Assembly: GCF_016862575.1 (NCBI RefSeq)
Contig: NZ_BONF01000004.1
Span: 124,001-188,000 of the forward strand
DNA length: 64,000 nt
Reading direction: 5' to 3'
From: Catellatospora bangladeshensis
GTDB lineage: Bacteria > Actinomycetota > Actinomycetes > Mycobacteriales > Micromonosporaceae
The notes below the pieces were generated by a model. It ran no database searches. It saw only the letters and a program-made list of their open reading frames with translations, and had not been told where the DNA came from. Position numbers and translations under genes: made by a program. This document shows, piece by piece, positions 38,116-46,385 of the stretch (position 1 is the first letter of the stretch; each line of letters opens with the position of its first letter).

Positions 38116-38760
38116 TCACTTCGGGTTGAGCTGGTCGGGGTAGGTGGGGCGGCCGGTGACCGCGTCGCGGATCTTGTCCGCCACGCCGACGATCGGGTCC
38201 ACCAGCTTGTTCCACGGCGGGGTGTTCGGGGTCTTCGGGTGCGGCCGGGTGCCGGCCGACTCCTCGGCGATCGCCGCGCGGTTGCCCAGGCGGATCAGCT
38301 CGTCGTCGTTGGCGAGCTCCTTCAGCCGACCGTGGATCTTGCGGTTGGCGGTGTGCGTGTGGCGGCGCAGGTGGGCGTCGACTTCCAGGGCGAGGCGCTG
38401 GAAGCCGTCGTCCTCGGCCGGCGTGACCGACAGGGTCTGCAGCACCTGCAGGATCGCGCCGTCCTCGGCGAGCTCCCGGTTGGCCAGGTCGTCGCCGTCG
38501 GGGAACAGCTCACGGACCGCGGGCAGCAGGTACTGCTCCTCGGCCGCGAGGTGCCGGCTCACGACGGCGGTCACCACCTCGGCGACCTGGCGCCGCCGGG
38601 ACGGCGAGGCCGTCGCCGCTTCGGTGGCCAGCTCCGCCGAGAGGCGGGTGATCTGCCGGTGCTCGTCTGCCAGCATGTCGACGATGCTCTGGCCGGCGGG
38701 GGTGTACGCGGCCTCGGCCTCTGGGGACAGAGGCGGAAGCGGTGGCAGGTCAACGCTCAT
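38116..38760 (-). CDS. Hemerythrin-domain protein
   Basis: The 214-residue protein carries an HHE hemerythrin-like domain at about residues 25-160. Candidate diiron ligands are visible in MLADEHRQI, VSRHLAAEEQYLLP (HxxxE) and LEVDAHLRRHTHTANRKIHG. Such domains bind oxygen or nitric oxide, or sense redox state. The C-terminal 50 residues are Pro-rich and end in a basic segment. No Fe-S repair or nitrosative-stress genes are adjacent, so the role remains open. Confidence 0.85.
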   Translation of the reverse strand: MSVDLPPLPPLSPEAEAAYTPAGQSIVDMLADEHRQITRLSAELATEAATASPSRRRQVAEVVTAVVSRHLAAEEQYLLPAVRELFPDGDDLANRELAEDGAILQVLQTLSVTPAEDDGFQRLALEVDAHLRRHTHTANRKIHGRLKELANDDELIRLGNRAAIAEESAGTRPHPKTPNTPPWNKLVDPIVGVADKIRDAVTGRPTYPDQLNPK

Positions 38761-38952
38761 GGCCCGGCTCTACCCGGGCGCGCCGGGAGGCAAACCTGGG
38801 GCCGTTTGACGGGCGCTCGGCGCACCTCATAGCATCGACGGTGATCGCCTCCGGGCTTCGGCGGTCCTCATCCGGCGTGGTCGATCCGGCCGCCAAGGGC
38901 AGTGGTGTGTGTCGCGTCCACGCGTGTCTGCTCCCGGAACAGGATCCCCACA

Positions 38953-41025
38953 GTGTCCACACTCACCTCCAGAGCCGGGCGGTTCACGCTCGGCATACTC
39001 ATGCTGACCCTGTCCGCGCTCGCGGTCGTGGTCGCCTCCATCCCCACCCCGTCCCGTGCCGCCGACCCGGTAACCGTGCTGACCAGCGGTTTCGAGGACG
39101 GCACCGTGCAGGGCTGGGCCCGCCGCGGCACCGTCGAGACCGTCGCGGTGAGCACCGCCGCCGCGCACGGCGGCACGTCCAGCCTGCTCACCACCGGCCG
39201 CACCGCGGCCTGGAACGGCCCCAGCAAGGACCTGCTGGCCACCGTCACCAAGGGCACCCGCTACACGTACTCGGTCTGGGCGCGGGCCGCGGCCGGCGCC
39301 GGGTCGGTGCAGGTGCGGATGAGCGTCGAGCGCCGCTGGCAGGGCACCGCCAGCTACGAGCAGGTGGTCAACAGCACCACCGTCAGCGAGAGCGGCTGGA
39401 CCCAGCTGACCGGCGGCTACACGCTGGCCAACGACGCCGACTTCTTCGCCGTGTACGTAGAGACGGTCAGCGGGACGGCGTCGTTCCACATCGACGACTT
39501 CACGCTGTCGTACCAGCCGCCGGACCCGATCCAGACCGGCATCCCGTCGCTGAAGACGGTGTTCGCGAACGACTTCCCGATCGGCGCGGCGGTGGGCCGC
39601 CCGCAGCTGCTCGGCGAGCGCGGCCAGCTGCTGGCCAAGCACTTCAACTCGGTCACCGCGGGCAACGCGATGAAGTGGGACACCATCCAGCCCGTCGAGG
39701 GCACGTTCAACTACACCGACGCCGACGCGATCGTGGCGTTCGCGCGGGCCAACGCCATGAAGGTGCGCGGGCACACGTTCGTGTGGCACAACCAGACCCC
39801 GGCCTGGGTGTTCAACGACGCGAACGGGCAGCCGATGACCGCGACCGCGGCCAACAAGACGCTGCTGCTGGCCCGCCTGGAGGCGCACATCCGCGCCCTG
39901 GGCGCCCGCTACGCCGCCGACATCTCGGCGTGGGACGTGGTCAACGAGGTCATCGACGAGAACCAGTCCGACGGCCTGCGCCGCAGCACCTGGTACAACA
40001 TCACCGGCCTGGACTACATCCGCACCGCGTTCCGGGTGGCCCGGCAGGTCGCGCCCAACGCGAAGCTGTTCATCAACGACTACAACACCAACGTCACCAC
40101 CAAGCGGGACAAGCTCTACGACCTGGTCGCGCTGCTCAAGGCCGAGGGGGTGCCGATCGACGGGGTCGGCCACCAGCAGCACGGCAACATCAGCTGGCCG
40201 ACCGGGGCCGAGACCGACGCGATGATCGCCAAGTTCATCCCGCTCGGCGTCGAGCAGCAGATCACCGAGATGGACACCAGCATCTACACCAGCTCCTCGG
40301 AGAGCTTCACCACCCCGCCCGCGGACCGGCTGACCAGCCAGGCCGCGCGCTACAAGGCCTGGTTCGACGTGTACCGCAAGTACAAGGCCAACATCACCTC
40401 GGTGACGCTGTGGGGCCTGGCCGACGACGAGACCTGGCTGGACAGCTACCCGGTGAGCCGCAAGGACTTCCCGCTGCTGTTCGACGTGCAGCTGCAGGCC
40501 AAGCCAGCGTACTGGGCGATCATCGGCAGCGCCTCGCCGACCGCGTCCGGCCCGCCGTCGCCGTCGGCCAGCGCGTCGCCCAGCGCTTCGCCGAGCCCGT
40601 CGGCCTCGCGCAGCCCGTCGGCCAGCCCGAGCCCGTCGCCGAGTGCTTCGCCGAGCGCCTCGGCCAGCCCGAGCCCGGTCCCGAGCGGGTCCACCATCCC
40701 CTCGGGCTGCCGGGTGAAGTACACGGTCACCAACCAGTGGAACTCCGGGTTCCAGGGTGACGTGGTGATCACGAACGCGGGCGCGGTGGCGGTCAACGGC
40801 TGGCAGCTGCGCTGGACGTTCGCCAACGGCCAGGTGATCAACCAGTCCTGGAGCAGCACGTACGCGCAGAGCGGCGCGAACGTGACGATCACCAACGCGT
40901 CCTGGAACGGCACCATCGCCGCCAACGGCGGCACCGCGTCCTTCGGCTTCCTGAGCAGCTGGAGCGGCACCAACGCCAAGCCGGCCACGTTCACACTGAA
41001 CGGCACGGTCTGCGCGATCGTCTGA
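38953..41025 (+). CDS. Secreted GH10 endo-xylanase with CBM4/9-like and CBM2 modules
   Basis: This 690-residue modular enzyme hydrolyses xylan. The signal peptide (to about 37) is followed by a CBM4/9-like module (about 40-180, GFEDGTVQGWARRG to FHIDDFTLSYQ) and a GH10 barrel (about 185-515). A Ser/Pro linker (about 531-580) joins a C-terminal CBM2 (about 583-690, CRVKYTVTNQWNSGFQGDVV). Predicted catalytic residues are E332 (WDVVNEVIDEN, acid/base) and E439 (ITEMDTSIY, nucleophile). GTG 38953 is used because AGGATC precedes it and the signal peptide begins there. It stands alone, ending at a strong palindrome. Confidence 0.95.
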   Translation: MSTLTSRAGRFTLGILMLTLSALAVVVASIPTPSRAADPVTVLTSGFEDGTVQGWARRGTVETVAVSTAAAHGGTSSLLTTGRTAAWNGPSKDLLATVTKGTRYTYSVWARAAAGAGSVQVRMSVERRWQGTASYEQVVNSTTVSESGWTQLTGGYTLANDADFFAVYVETVSGTASFHIDDFTLSYQPPDPIQTGIPSLKTVFANDFPIGAAVGRPQLLGERGQLLAKHFNSVTAGNAMKWDTIQPVEGTFNYTDADAIVAFARANAMKVRGHTFVWHNQTPAWVFNDANGQPMTATAANKTLLLARLEAHIRALGARYAADISAWDVVNEVIDENQSDGLRRSTWYNITGLDYIRTAFRVARQVAPNAKLFINDYNTNVTTKRDKLYDLVALLKAEGVPIDGVGHQQHGNISWPTGAETDAMIAKFIPLGVEQQITEMDTSIYTSSSESFTTPPADRLTSQAARYKAWFDVYRKYKANITSVTLWGLADDETWLDSYPVSRKDFPLLFDVQLQAKPAYWAIIGSASPTASGPPSPSASASPSASPSPSASRSPSASPSPSPSASPSASASPSPVPSGSTIPSGCRVKYTVTNQWNSGFQGDVVITNAGAVAVNGWQLRWTFANGQVINQSWSSTYAQSGANVTITNASWNGTIAANGGTASFGFLSSWSGTNAKPATFTLNGTVCAIV

Positions 41026-41035
41026 TGTCCTACCC

Positions 41036-41083
41036 CGGCTCACAACTTCTGAGTTGTAGGTACAACTCAGAAGTTGTGAGCCG
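41036..41083 (+). terminator. 48-bp palindrome after the xylanase gene
   Basis: Arms of 23 bases (41036-41058 and 41061-41083) are perfect complements with only GG between them. The sequence is AT-richer than its surroundings and has no T-tract. It is a probable terminator. Confidence 0.75.
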
Positions 41084-41270
41084 CCCGTGGACACCTGTCG
41101 CGGCTGGGGAGGCGGCCTCACCCCGCGCCGCGATCGCAGGGCAGGCCGGCGGCACACTCGCGGCCTCTGCCGGAGCCGGACGGACGGCCGTCCTTCCTGT
41201 GCCCACCACGCCTGTCGGAGCCATGCAAATACGGTGCCGACGGACCCGTGCCCGGCTAGGCTCGCGTCCC

Positions 41271-42140
41271 GTGACCGATGCCGACGCCCTCTTCGCCCCG
41301 CTGGCCGCCGACGCCGTCCCGGCCGTCGCCCGCCTGGCCGCCCGCTGCCTCGCCGCCGACGGCGGGCTCCCGCTGGCCGCGGGTGAGGGCTTCACCGCCC
41401 GGCGCTACGCCGCCGAGGGCGGGCTCGCCATCGGCGCGTACGGCCCGGACGGCACGCTGCTCGCCGCCGCCGCGATCCGGCCCACCGGCAGCACCGTCAC
41501 CGGCACCGCGCTGGTCGACCCGGCCGCACGCGGGCGCGGCCTGGGCGCCGCCGCGCTGGACTGGTGCCTGGGCGGCGCTGACGTGATCGAGACCGAGTCG
41601 CTGACCGGCGGCGCTGCCGCGCTGTTCGCCGACCGCGGCCTGACCATGTCGTTCGCCGAGGACGTGATGCGCCACGACCTCAAGGAGATCCCGGACGTGC
41701 CGCTGCCGGCGGGAGTGAGCCTGGCCGGCTGGGCGCCGGACACGGTGAGCCGCTTCCACGCGGTGTACCGGGCGGCCTTCGCGGAGCGGCCGGGCTTCCC
41801 CGACTGGGACCAGCAGCAGTGGACCGCATGGCTGGTCGATGACGACTTCCGCCCGCCGTGGTCGCTGCTCGCCGTAGACGCGTCCGGCGCCGACCTCGGC
41901 TTCGTGGCGTGCGGCGACGGCTGGCTGGTGCAGGTCGGCACGACGCCCGCCGCCCGCGGCCGGGGCGTGGGCGCGGCGCTGACCACGGCCGCGCTGCGGG
42001 CCGCGGCCGCCGACGGCGCGTCCGAGATGCTGCTCGACGTGAACGTCGACAACCCGGTCGCGGCGGAGCTCTACCGGCGTCTCGGGTTCACCGTCCTGGG
42101 CAGACGGGCCCGCTTCACCCGCCCGGCCTCGGCAGGCTGA
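41271..42140 (+). CDS. Tandem GNAT acetyltransferase
   Basis: The 289-residue protein has two GNAT-like halves. The first keeps TALVDPAARGRGLGAAALDW and the second VQVGTTPAARGRGVGAALTT, each with the RGRG acetyl-CoA pyrophosphate loop. The C-terminus ends LDVNVDNPVAAELYRRLGFT, classical for GNAT domains. Mycothiol synthase also has two GNAT domains in actinobacteria, but typical MshD motifs were not recognised, so the substrate is open. GTG 41271 follows TAGGCT (41257-41262) by 8 nt, so a leaderless transcript is likely; the longer in-frame ORF is not used. Confidence 0.82.
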   Translation: MTDADALFAPLAADAVPAVARLAARCLAADGGLPLAAGEGFTARRYAAEGGLAIGAYGPDGTLLAAAAIRPTGSTVTGTALVDPAARGRGLGAAALDWCLGGADVIETESLTGGAAALFADRGLTMSFAEDVMRHDLKEIPDVPLPAGVSLAGWAPDTVSRFHAVYRAAFAERPGFPDWDQQQWTAWLVDDDFRPPWSLLAVDASGADLGFVACGDGWLVQVGTTPAARGRGVGAALTTAALRAAAADGASEMLLDVNVDNPVAAELYRRLGFTVLGRRARFTRPASAG

Positions 42141-42375
42141 CCGGCGCGACGCCGCCGCGCGTTCCGGCACGGGATCGAGGGTTATCGCGGCGGCGACCCG
42201 GTAATAGGAGGGTGGAGGGGCCGTCTGGTTCCGCGACGAGCGGTCGATGGGGACCGCCCGCCTCCCCTTGCGGAACGGGCGCGACGCCCACGAACAGTGG
42301 GGCGGTTCGCGACAGTGCTCTCCGGGCTGCTTCGCTGCCGGTGTCCTCGCCTCTCGGCACCACCGAGGAGGTCCG

Positions 42376-42549
42376 ATGCACGAAACCAGGCACCGAGGTG
42401 CCATGTCGCCGGATGCCGAACAGGCCGCGCGGTCGCTGCTGGCCGAGGAGCGGCGGATCACGGTGGAGACGGGCTGGTCCACGTCCACCGCGGTCGTCAC
42501 GGCCATCCGCGAACGCCTGCTGGTCAACATGCTGGCGGCGACTCGATGA
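42376..42549 (+). CDS. 57-residue hypothetical protein
   Basis: ATG 42376 stands behind GAGGAGG (42365-42371) at ideal spacing. It opens a 57-codon frame with GC-rich third positions. The product is soluble and helical: SPDAEQAARSLLAEERRITV then STSTAVVTAIRERLLVNMLA. No domain is recognised. The strong ribosome site, unusual in this window, is the main argument that it is real. The 235 bp before it hold GGTAATAGGAGGG and probably its promoter. Confidence 0.65.
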   Translation: MHETRHRGAMSPDAEQAARSLLAEERRITVETGWSTSTAVVTAIRERLLVNMLAATR

Positions 42550-42643
42550 CCGGTGCGCGGCCGGCCGCAGGGCCGGGACGCGACCGGGACCGCCGGCGCG
42601 GGCGCTGCACGGACCAGCGCCCGCGCCGACAAACCTGCGGCGG

Positions 42644-43285
42644 TCAGGCCCGGCTGCGGGCCGCGTCGATCCAGGCGAGCACGCCGTGGGCCCGGCTGCG
42701 GGCGGCCACGTCGCGCGCCTCGGCCAGCAGCGCGGCGCCCTCGTCGTCGCGGTCGTCCTCGTAGGCCAGCTGCGCCAGCGCGAGCAGCGCCGCCGCGAGA
42801 CCGGGCTGGAAGTCCAGCTCGCGGCGCAGCCGCGCGGACTCCTCCAGCTTGGCCCGGCCCGCCTCGCGGTCGCCCGCCTCCAGGTCGGCGAAGCCGAGGT
42901 GGCGCACGGCGTACGACATGGTCAGCTCGTCCCCAGTGGCCCGCGCCAGCCGGTATGCCCGCTCCAGCAGCGGCACCGCGACGGCCGCGTCGTCGCGCAC
43001 CACCTGGTGGAAGCAGCCGAGCCAGAACAGCGCCTCGCCCTCGCCGCGCCCGTCGCCGAGCCGCCGGTACAGCTCGGCGGCGCGCTCGAACGAGGCCAGC
43101 TCGGCCGGGTCTTCCTGGCGCTGATGCAGGTAGTCCGCGTGCAGCAGGCGGCCGCGGGCCAGCGCGAGATCTGCCTCCAGGCTGTCGAGGTCGCCGTGGG
43201 CCGCGGTGGTCGCCGTGGTGTCGCCGCCGAACACGGCGGTCTCGTAGCGCTCGCTCGCACGGGTGAGGCGTTCGTCGCCGTACAT
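42644..43285 (-). CDS. TPR-like protein
   Basis: This 213-residue, all-helical, Ala/Leu/Arg-rich protein has degenerate tetratricopeptide repeats, for example ASFERAAELYRRLGDGRGEG, AVPLLERAYRLARATGDELT and ARAKLEESARLRRELDFQPG at spacings of about 40 residues. TPR arrays mediate protein contacts. The ATG at 43285 is chosen because TAGGTT lies exactly 7 nt upstream, fitting a leaderless start. Nothing identifies a partner. Confidence 0.75.
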   Translation of the reverse strand: MYGDERLTRASERYETAVFGGDTTATTAAHGDLDSLEADLALARGRLLHADYLHQRQEDPAELASFERAAELYRRLGDGRGEGEALFWLGCFHQVVRDDAAVAVPLLERAYRLARATGDELTMSYAVRHLGFADLEAGDREAGRAKLEESARLRRELDFQPGLAAALLALAQLAYEDDRDDEGAALLAEARDVAARSRAHGVLAWIDAARSRA

Positions 43286-43330
43286 GCCGACCAACCTAAC
43301 CGGACGGGCGAGCCGCCGCAGCCCGGTCGG

Positions 43331-44071
43331 CTAGCGCTTCGCGGCGTGCGCGGCGGCCCAGCCGCCGATCCGGGCCAGCAGGTCGGCGGAGGCGGCGTTC
43401 TCGGCGTGGCCGAAACCGGGCTCCAGCCACAGCTCCTTCGGCTCGGCGGCGTTGTCGAAGATCTGATGCGCGTGCTCGACCGGGAAGTACGCGTCGGCGT
43501 CCCCGTGCACCACCAGCAGCGGCGTGGGGGAGATGAGCCCGGCCACGGCGTACGGCGGCTCCGGGACCGGGTCCCAGCCGCCGCGCGCGATACGGGTGCG
43601 CAGCGCGACCCGGCCGACCAGGCGGCCCAGCCGCCGCTCCAGCACCCAGTGCACCCGGCGCATCGGCGGGGTGCCCCGGTAGTACCAGCGGGCCGGGCCG
43701 CTGACCGCGACGGCGGCGTCGACGCCCCGGATCAGGGCGGCATGCCGCACCACGATCGAGGCGCCCATGGAGAAGCCGACCGTGACGATGCGGCGGTAGC
43801 CCAGCTCACGGGCCCAGGCCACGGCCGCCTCGACGTCGTGGATCTCCAGGTCGCCGACCGTGGACAGGCCGCCGGAGCGGCCGTGCCCGCGGAAGTCGAA
43901 GCTGATCACGCCGCCGTGCCGGCCCAGGACGCCGGCGGCGCGGCGCACCGACTCGCGCCGCCAGGAGCCCGTGAAGCCGTGCGCGATCACGATCGCCAGC
44001 GCGCGGTCACCCTCGTCGTGGTGGGCGTCGATGGGCACGCCGTCGGACGCGGTGAGCACGCGGTCGGTCAT
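43331..44071 (-). CDS. Alpha/beta hydrolase
   Basis: This 246-residue alpha/beta-hydrolase-fold protein has the oxyanion-region motif VIAHGFTGSWRRES and the nucleophile elbow GFSMGAS (S101). The acid is likely in VHGDADAYFPVEH and the histidine in EPGFGHAEN. The motif FDFRGHGRSGG is common in serine esterases and lipases of this fold. It starts 10 bp after the ABM-domain gene and probably shares its transcript. The substrate is unknown. Confidence 0.88.
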   Translation of the reverse strand: MTDRVLTASDGVPIDAHHDEGDRALAIVIAHGFTGSWRRESVRRAAGVLGRHGGVISFDFRGHGRSGGLSTVGDLEIHDVEAAVAWARELGYRRIVTVGFSMGASIVVRHAALIRGVDAAVAVSGPARWYYRGTPPMRRVHWVLERRLGRLVGRVALRTRIARGGWDPVPEPPYAVAGLISPTPLLVVHGDADAYFPVEHAHQIFDNAAEPKELWLEPGFGHAENAASADLLARIGGWAAAHAAKR

Positions 44072-44081
44072 GAGCGGAGGA

Positions 44082-44381
44082 TCAGCCGTTGGCCGGTACG
44101 TCGGTGAAGTGCTCCACGACCGGCGGCTTCGCGAAGAACGGGCCGATGATGCCGCGCCACTGGTCGAACCGGTCGGTGGCGCGGAAGTTCTTCTCGTGCG
44201 CCTCGATCGAGTCCCACTCGACCAACAGCACGAACCGCGACGGCGACTCCACGCCGCGGGTCATCCGGACGGTGATGCAGCCTTCTGTGTCCGCGAGCCA
44301 CGGGCGGGCCTGCGCGTACGCCGAGGCGAACGCGTCCTCCTGGCCGGGCTGGACGTCGATCAGGGCAACCTCGAGCACCAT
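44082..44381 (-). CDS. Antibiotic-biosynthesis-monooxygenase (ABM) domain protein
   Basis: This 99-residue protein is of the dimeric alpha-beta barrel fold. It starts MVLEVALIDVQPGQEDAFAS, with the central FVLLVEWDSIEAHEKNFRAT that defines ABM/quinol-monooxygenase-like domains, and ends GPFFAKPPVVEHF. Small proteins of this fold act on quinones, heme or polyketides, or have no known activity. It appears to be the first gene of a two-gene leftward unit with the hydrolase. Confidence 0.85.
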   Translation of the reverse strand: MVLEVALIDVQPGQEDAFASAYAQARPWLADTEGCITVRMTRGVESPSRFVLLVEWDSIEAHEKNFRATDRFDQWRGIIGPFFAKPPVVEHFTDVPANG

Positions 44382-44438
44382 GGTGATGATCCTCGCACGC
44401 CCACGGCGGGGTGGTGCGGGTGCCCTAGGGTGGCGCCC

Positions 44439-45068
44439 ATGCTCGACTGGCTCCTCAGCACCGCGTTCACCGTCCGCGACACGCCGATGACCTGGGCCGA
44501 GGTGCTCGGCTTCCTGACCGGCGTGCTCAACGTCTGGCTGCTGGTGCGCCAGAACGTGGCGAACTGGGCGGTCGGCATCCTCAACGTGCTCCTGCTGCTG
44601 GTCGTGTTCTGGACCTACGGCCTGTACGCCGACGCGAGCCTGCAGCTGGTGTACGTGGCGCTGGGCCTGCTGGGCTGGTGGCAGTGGCTGCGTCGGGGCA
44701 CGGACGGCGCCCGGCTGGAGGTGTCGCGCACCACGCGCGCCGAGTGGACCGTGCTCGCCGTGGTGGGCATGCTGGCGACGGTCGCGCTGTGGCTGCTGCT
44801 GGACCGGGCCACCGACTCGACGGTGCCGCTGCCCGACGCGCTGACCACGGTGCTATCGCTGGCCGCGACGTACCTGCAGACCCGAAAGAAGCTGGAGAGC
44901 TGGTGGATCTGGATCGTGGCCGACCTGATCTACATCCCGCTCTACCTCTACAAGGGCCTCTGGCTGACCGGCGCGCTGTACGTGGTGTTCCTGGGCCTGT
45001 GCGTGGCGGGGCTGCTGTCCTGGCAGCGCGCGCTGCGGGGGCGCGCGGCCGAGCCGGTGCCGGCGTGA
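44439..45068 (+). CDS. pnuC: Nicotinamide riboside transporter PnuC
   Basis: This 209-residue membrane protein with about seven helices imports nicotinamide riboside. The PnuC motifs are VLGFLTGVLNVWLLVRQNVA, NWAVGILNVLLLLVVFWTYG, LLGWWQWLRRG and ESWWIWIVADLIYIPLYLYK, the Trp-rich repeats that bind the riboside. ATG 44439 follows TAGGGT (44426-44431) by 7 nt, suggesting leaderless expression. The stop overlaps the GTG of nadR, so uptake and phosphorylation/adenylation are made together. Confidence 0.95.
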   Translation: MLDWLLSTAFTVRDTPMTWAEVLGFLTGVLNVWLLVRQNVANWAVGILNVLLLLVVFWTYGLYADASLQLVYVALGLLGWWQWLRRGTDGARLEVSRTTRAEWTVLAVVGMLATVALWLLLDRATDSTVPLPDALTTVLSLAATYLQTRKKLESWWIWIVADLIYIPLYLYKGLWLTGALYVVFLGLCVAGLLSWQRALRGRAAEPVPA

Positions 45069-46138
45069 CGTACCGGCACGGCATGGTGGTGGGCAAGTTC
45101 TACCCGCCGCACGCCGGGCACCATCACCTGATCCGCGCCGCCGCCGCGGCCTGTGCCCGGGTCACGGTCGTGGTGGCGCCGTCGAGCGGGGAGTCGATCC
45201 CGCTGGAGACGCGGCTGGCGTGGCTGCGCGAGGAGCACGCGGACACCCCGTGGGTGCGGTTCGCGGGGCGCTACGACGACACCCGGATCGACTACGGCGA
45301 CCCGGCCGTGTGGGACGCGCACTGCGCCGTGTTCCGCGAGGCGGTCGGCCCCGACCCGGTGGACGCGGTGTTCAGCTCCGAGAAGTACGGCGACGAGCTG
45401 GCCAGGCGGTTCAACGCGGTGCACGTGGAGGTGGACGCGCCGCGGCTGGCGTACCCGGTCTCGGGCACGGCCGTGCGGGCCGACCCGGTGGCGCACTGGG
45501 GGCTGCTGTCCGCGCCGGTGCGGGCCTGGTTCACCCGGCGCGTGGTGGTGCTCGGGGCGGAGTCGACGGGGACCACGACCATGGCGGCGGCGCTGGCCGG
45601 GCATTACGCGGCCCGGGGCGGGGCGTGGGCGGACACCCGTTGGGTCCCCGAGTACGGCCGGGAGCTGACCGAGCGCAAGCTGGCCGCGCTGCGCGCCGCC
45701 GATCCGGGCGCGACCGTGTTCGGCGTCACCTGGGACCGGGCCGACTTCACCGAGGTGGCCCGGGAGCAGTCCGCCGCCGAGGACGCCGCGGCGCGGGCCG
45801 GCTCACCGCTGCTGGTCTGCGACACCGACGCGCTGGCCACCCAGGTTTGGGAGGAGCGCTACCTGGGCAGTTCGTCACCGGAGGTCCGGGCTGCCGCCCG
45901 GCATCCCGATCTGTACCTGCTGACCTCGCCTGCCGGGGTGCCGTTCGACGACGACGGCCTCCGCGACGGTGAGCACCTGCGGGAGTGGATGACCGGCCGG
46001 TTCCGCGAGGTGCTGGCCGCGTCCGGAGTGCCGGTCGTGGAGTTGAACGGATCACACGGGGCCCGGCTGCGGATGGCGGTGGAGGCGTGCGACAGGCTGT
46101 TGAGCGCGGGCTGGGGCCTCGCCGCACCACTTGGCTGA
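45065..46138 (+). CDS. nadR: NadR-type NMN adenylyltransferase / ribosylnicotinamide kinase
   Basis: This bifunctional salvage enzyme of 357 residues turns nicotinamide riboside into NMN and then NAD. The N-terminal nucleotidyltransferase domain has GMVVGKFYPPHAGHHHLI, with the HxGH motif, and VSGTAVRADPVAHW. The C-terminal kinase has a P-loop-like VVLGAESTGTTTMAAALAGH, in which the usual GKS/GKT lysine is replaced by Thr (GTTT). The kinase may therefore be weak or use an altered loop. No helix-turn-helix domain is present, unlike enterobacterial NadR. It overlaps pnuC as GTGA. Confidence 0.9.
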   Translation: MTYRHGMVVGKFYPPHAGHHHLIRAAAAACARVTVVVAPSSGESIPLETRLAWLREEHADTPWVRFAGRYDDTRIDYGDPAVWDAHCAVFREAVGPDPVDAVFSSEKYGDELARRFNAVHVEVDAPRLAYPVSGTAVRADPVAHWGLLSAPVRAWFTRRVVVLGAESTGTTTMAAALAGHYAARGGAWADTRWVPEYGRELTERKLAALRAADPGATVFGVTWDRADFTEVAREQSAAEDAAARAGSPLLVCDTDALATQVWEERYLGSSSPEVRAAARHPDLYLLTSPAGVPFDDDGLRDGEHLREWMTGRFREVLAASGVPVVELNGSHGARLRMAVEACDRLLSAGWGLAAPLG

Positions 46139-46215
46139 CCTGCGCGGACGCCCCGGCTGACCCGGTGGCTCGTCCATGCGGGCGACCCTGGCTGGGCAGT
46201 GCGCGCGGCGTGGTA

Positions 46216-46379
46216 AACAATAGAGAGACGCGGGAGGGGAGTATCCCTCACGACGGTGTCGTCAGCACGGCTCCCCCCGGCCAGCACAGGCCTGGTGTGA
46301 TCCCGGCACCGTCGGTCATCGGTGTTGCACCGGTGGCAGGAGAGACCTCCGGGGCAAGAATCATGCCGACCGGAGGTCT
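46216..46379 (+). promoter_or_regulatory. Putative yybP-ykoY (Mn2+) riboswitch upstream of terC
   Basis: The leader contains GGGGAGTA and GTCGTCAGCACGG, characteristic of yybP-ykoY manganese riboswitches, which commonly precede TerC-family genes. Its last element is a perfect 10-bp stem (46343-46352/46370-46379), topped by GGCA/TGCC, whose 3' arm contains the terC Shine-Dalgarno GGAGG. The hairpin can therefore block translation. The identification rests on motif recall, not on a covariance search. Confidence 0.75.
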
Positions 46380-46385
46380 GTTCAT

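Noticed and set aside
40545-40690. Ser/Pro repeats in the xylanase gene as a DNA repeat element
   Set aside because: They encode the flexible linker between the GH10 and CBM2 modules, a normal feature of secreted actinobacterial glycosidases.
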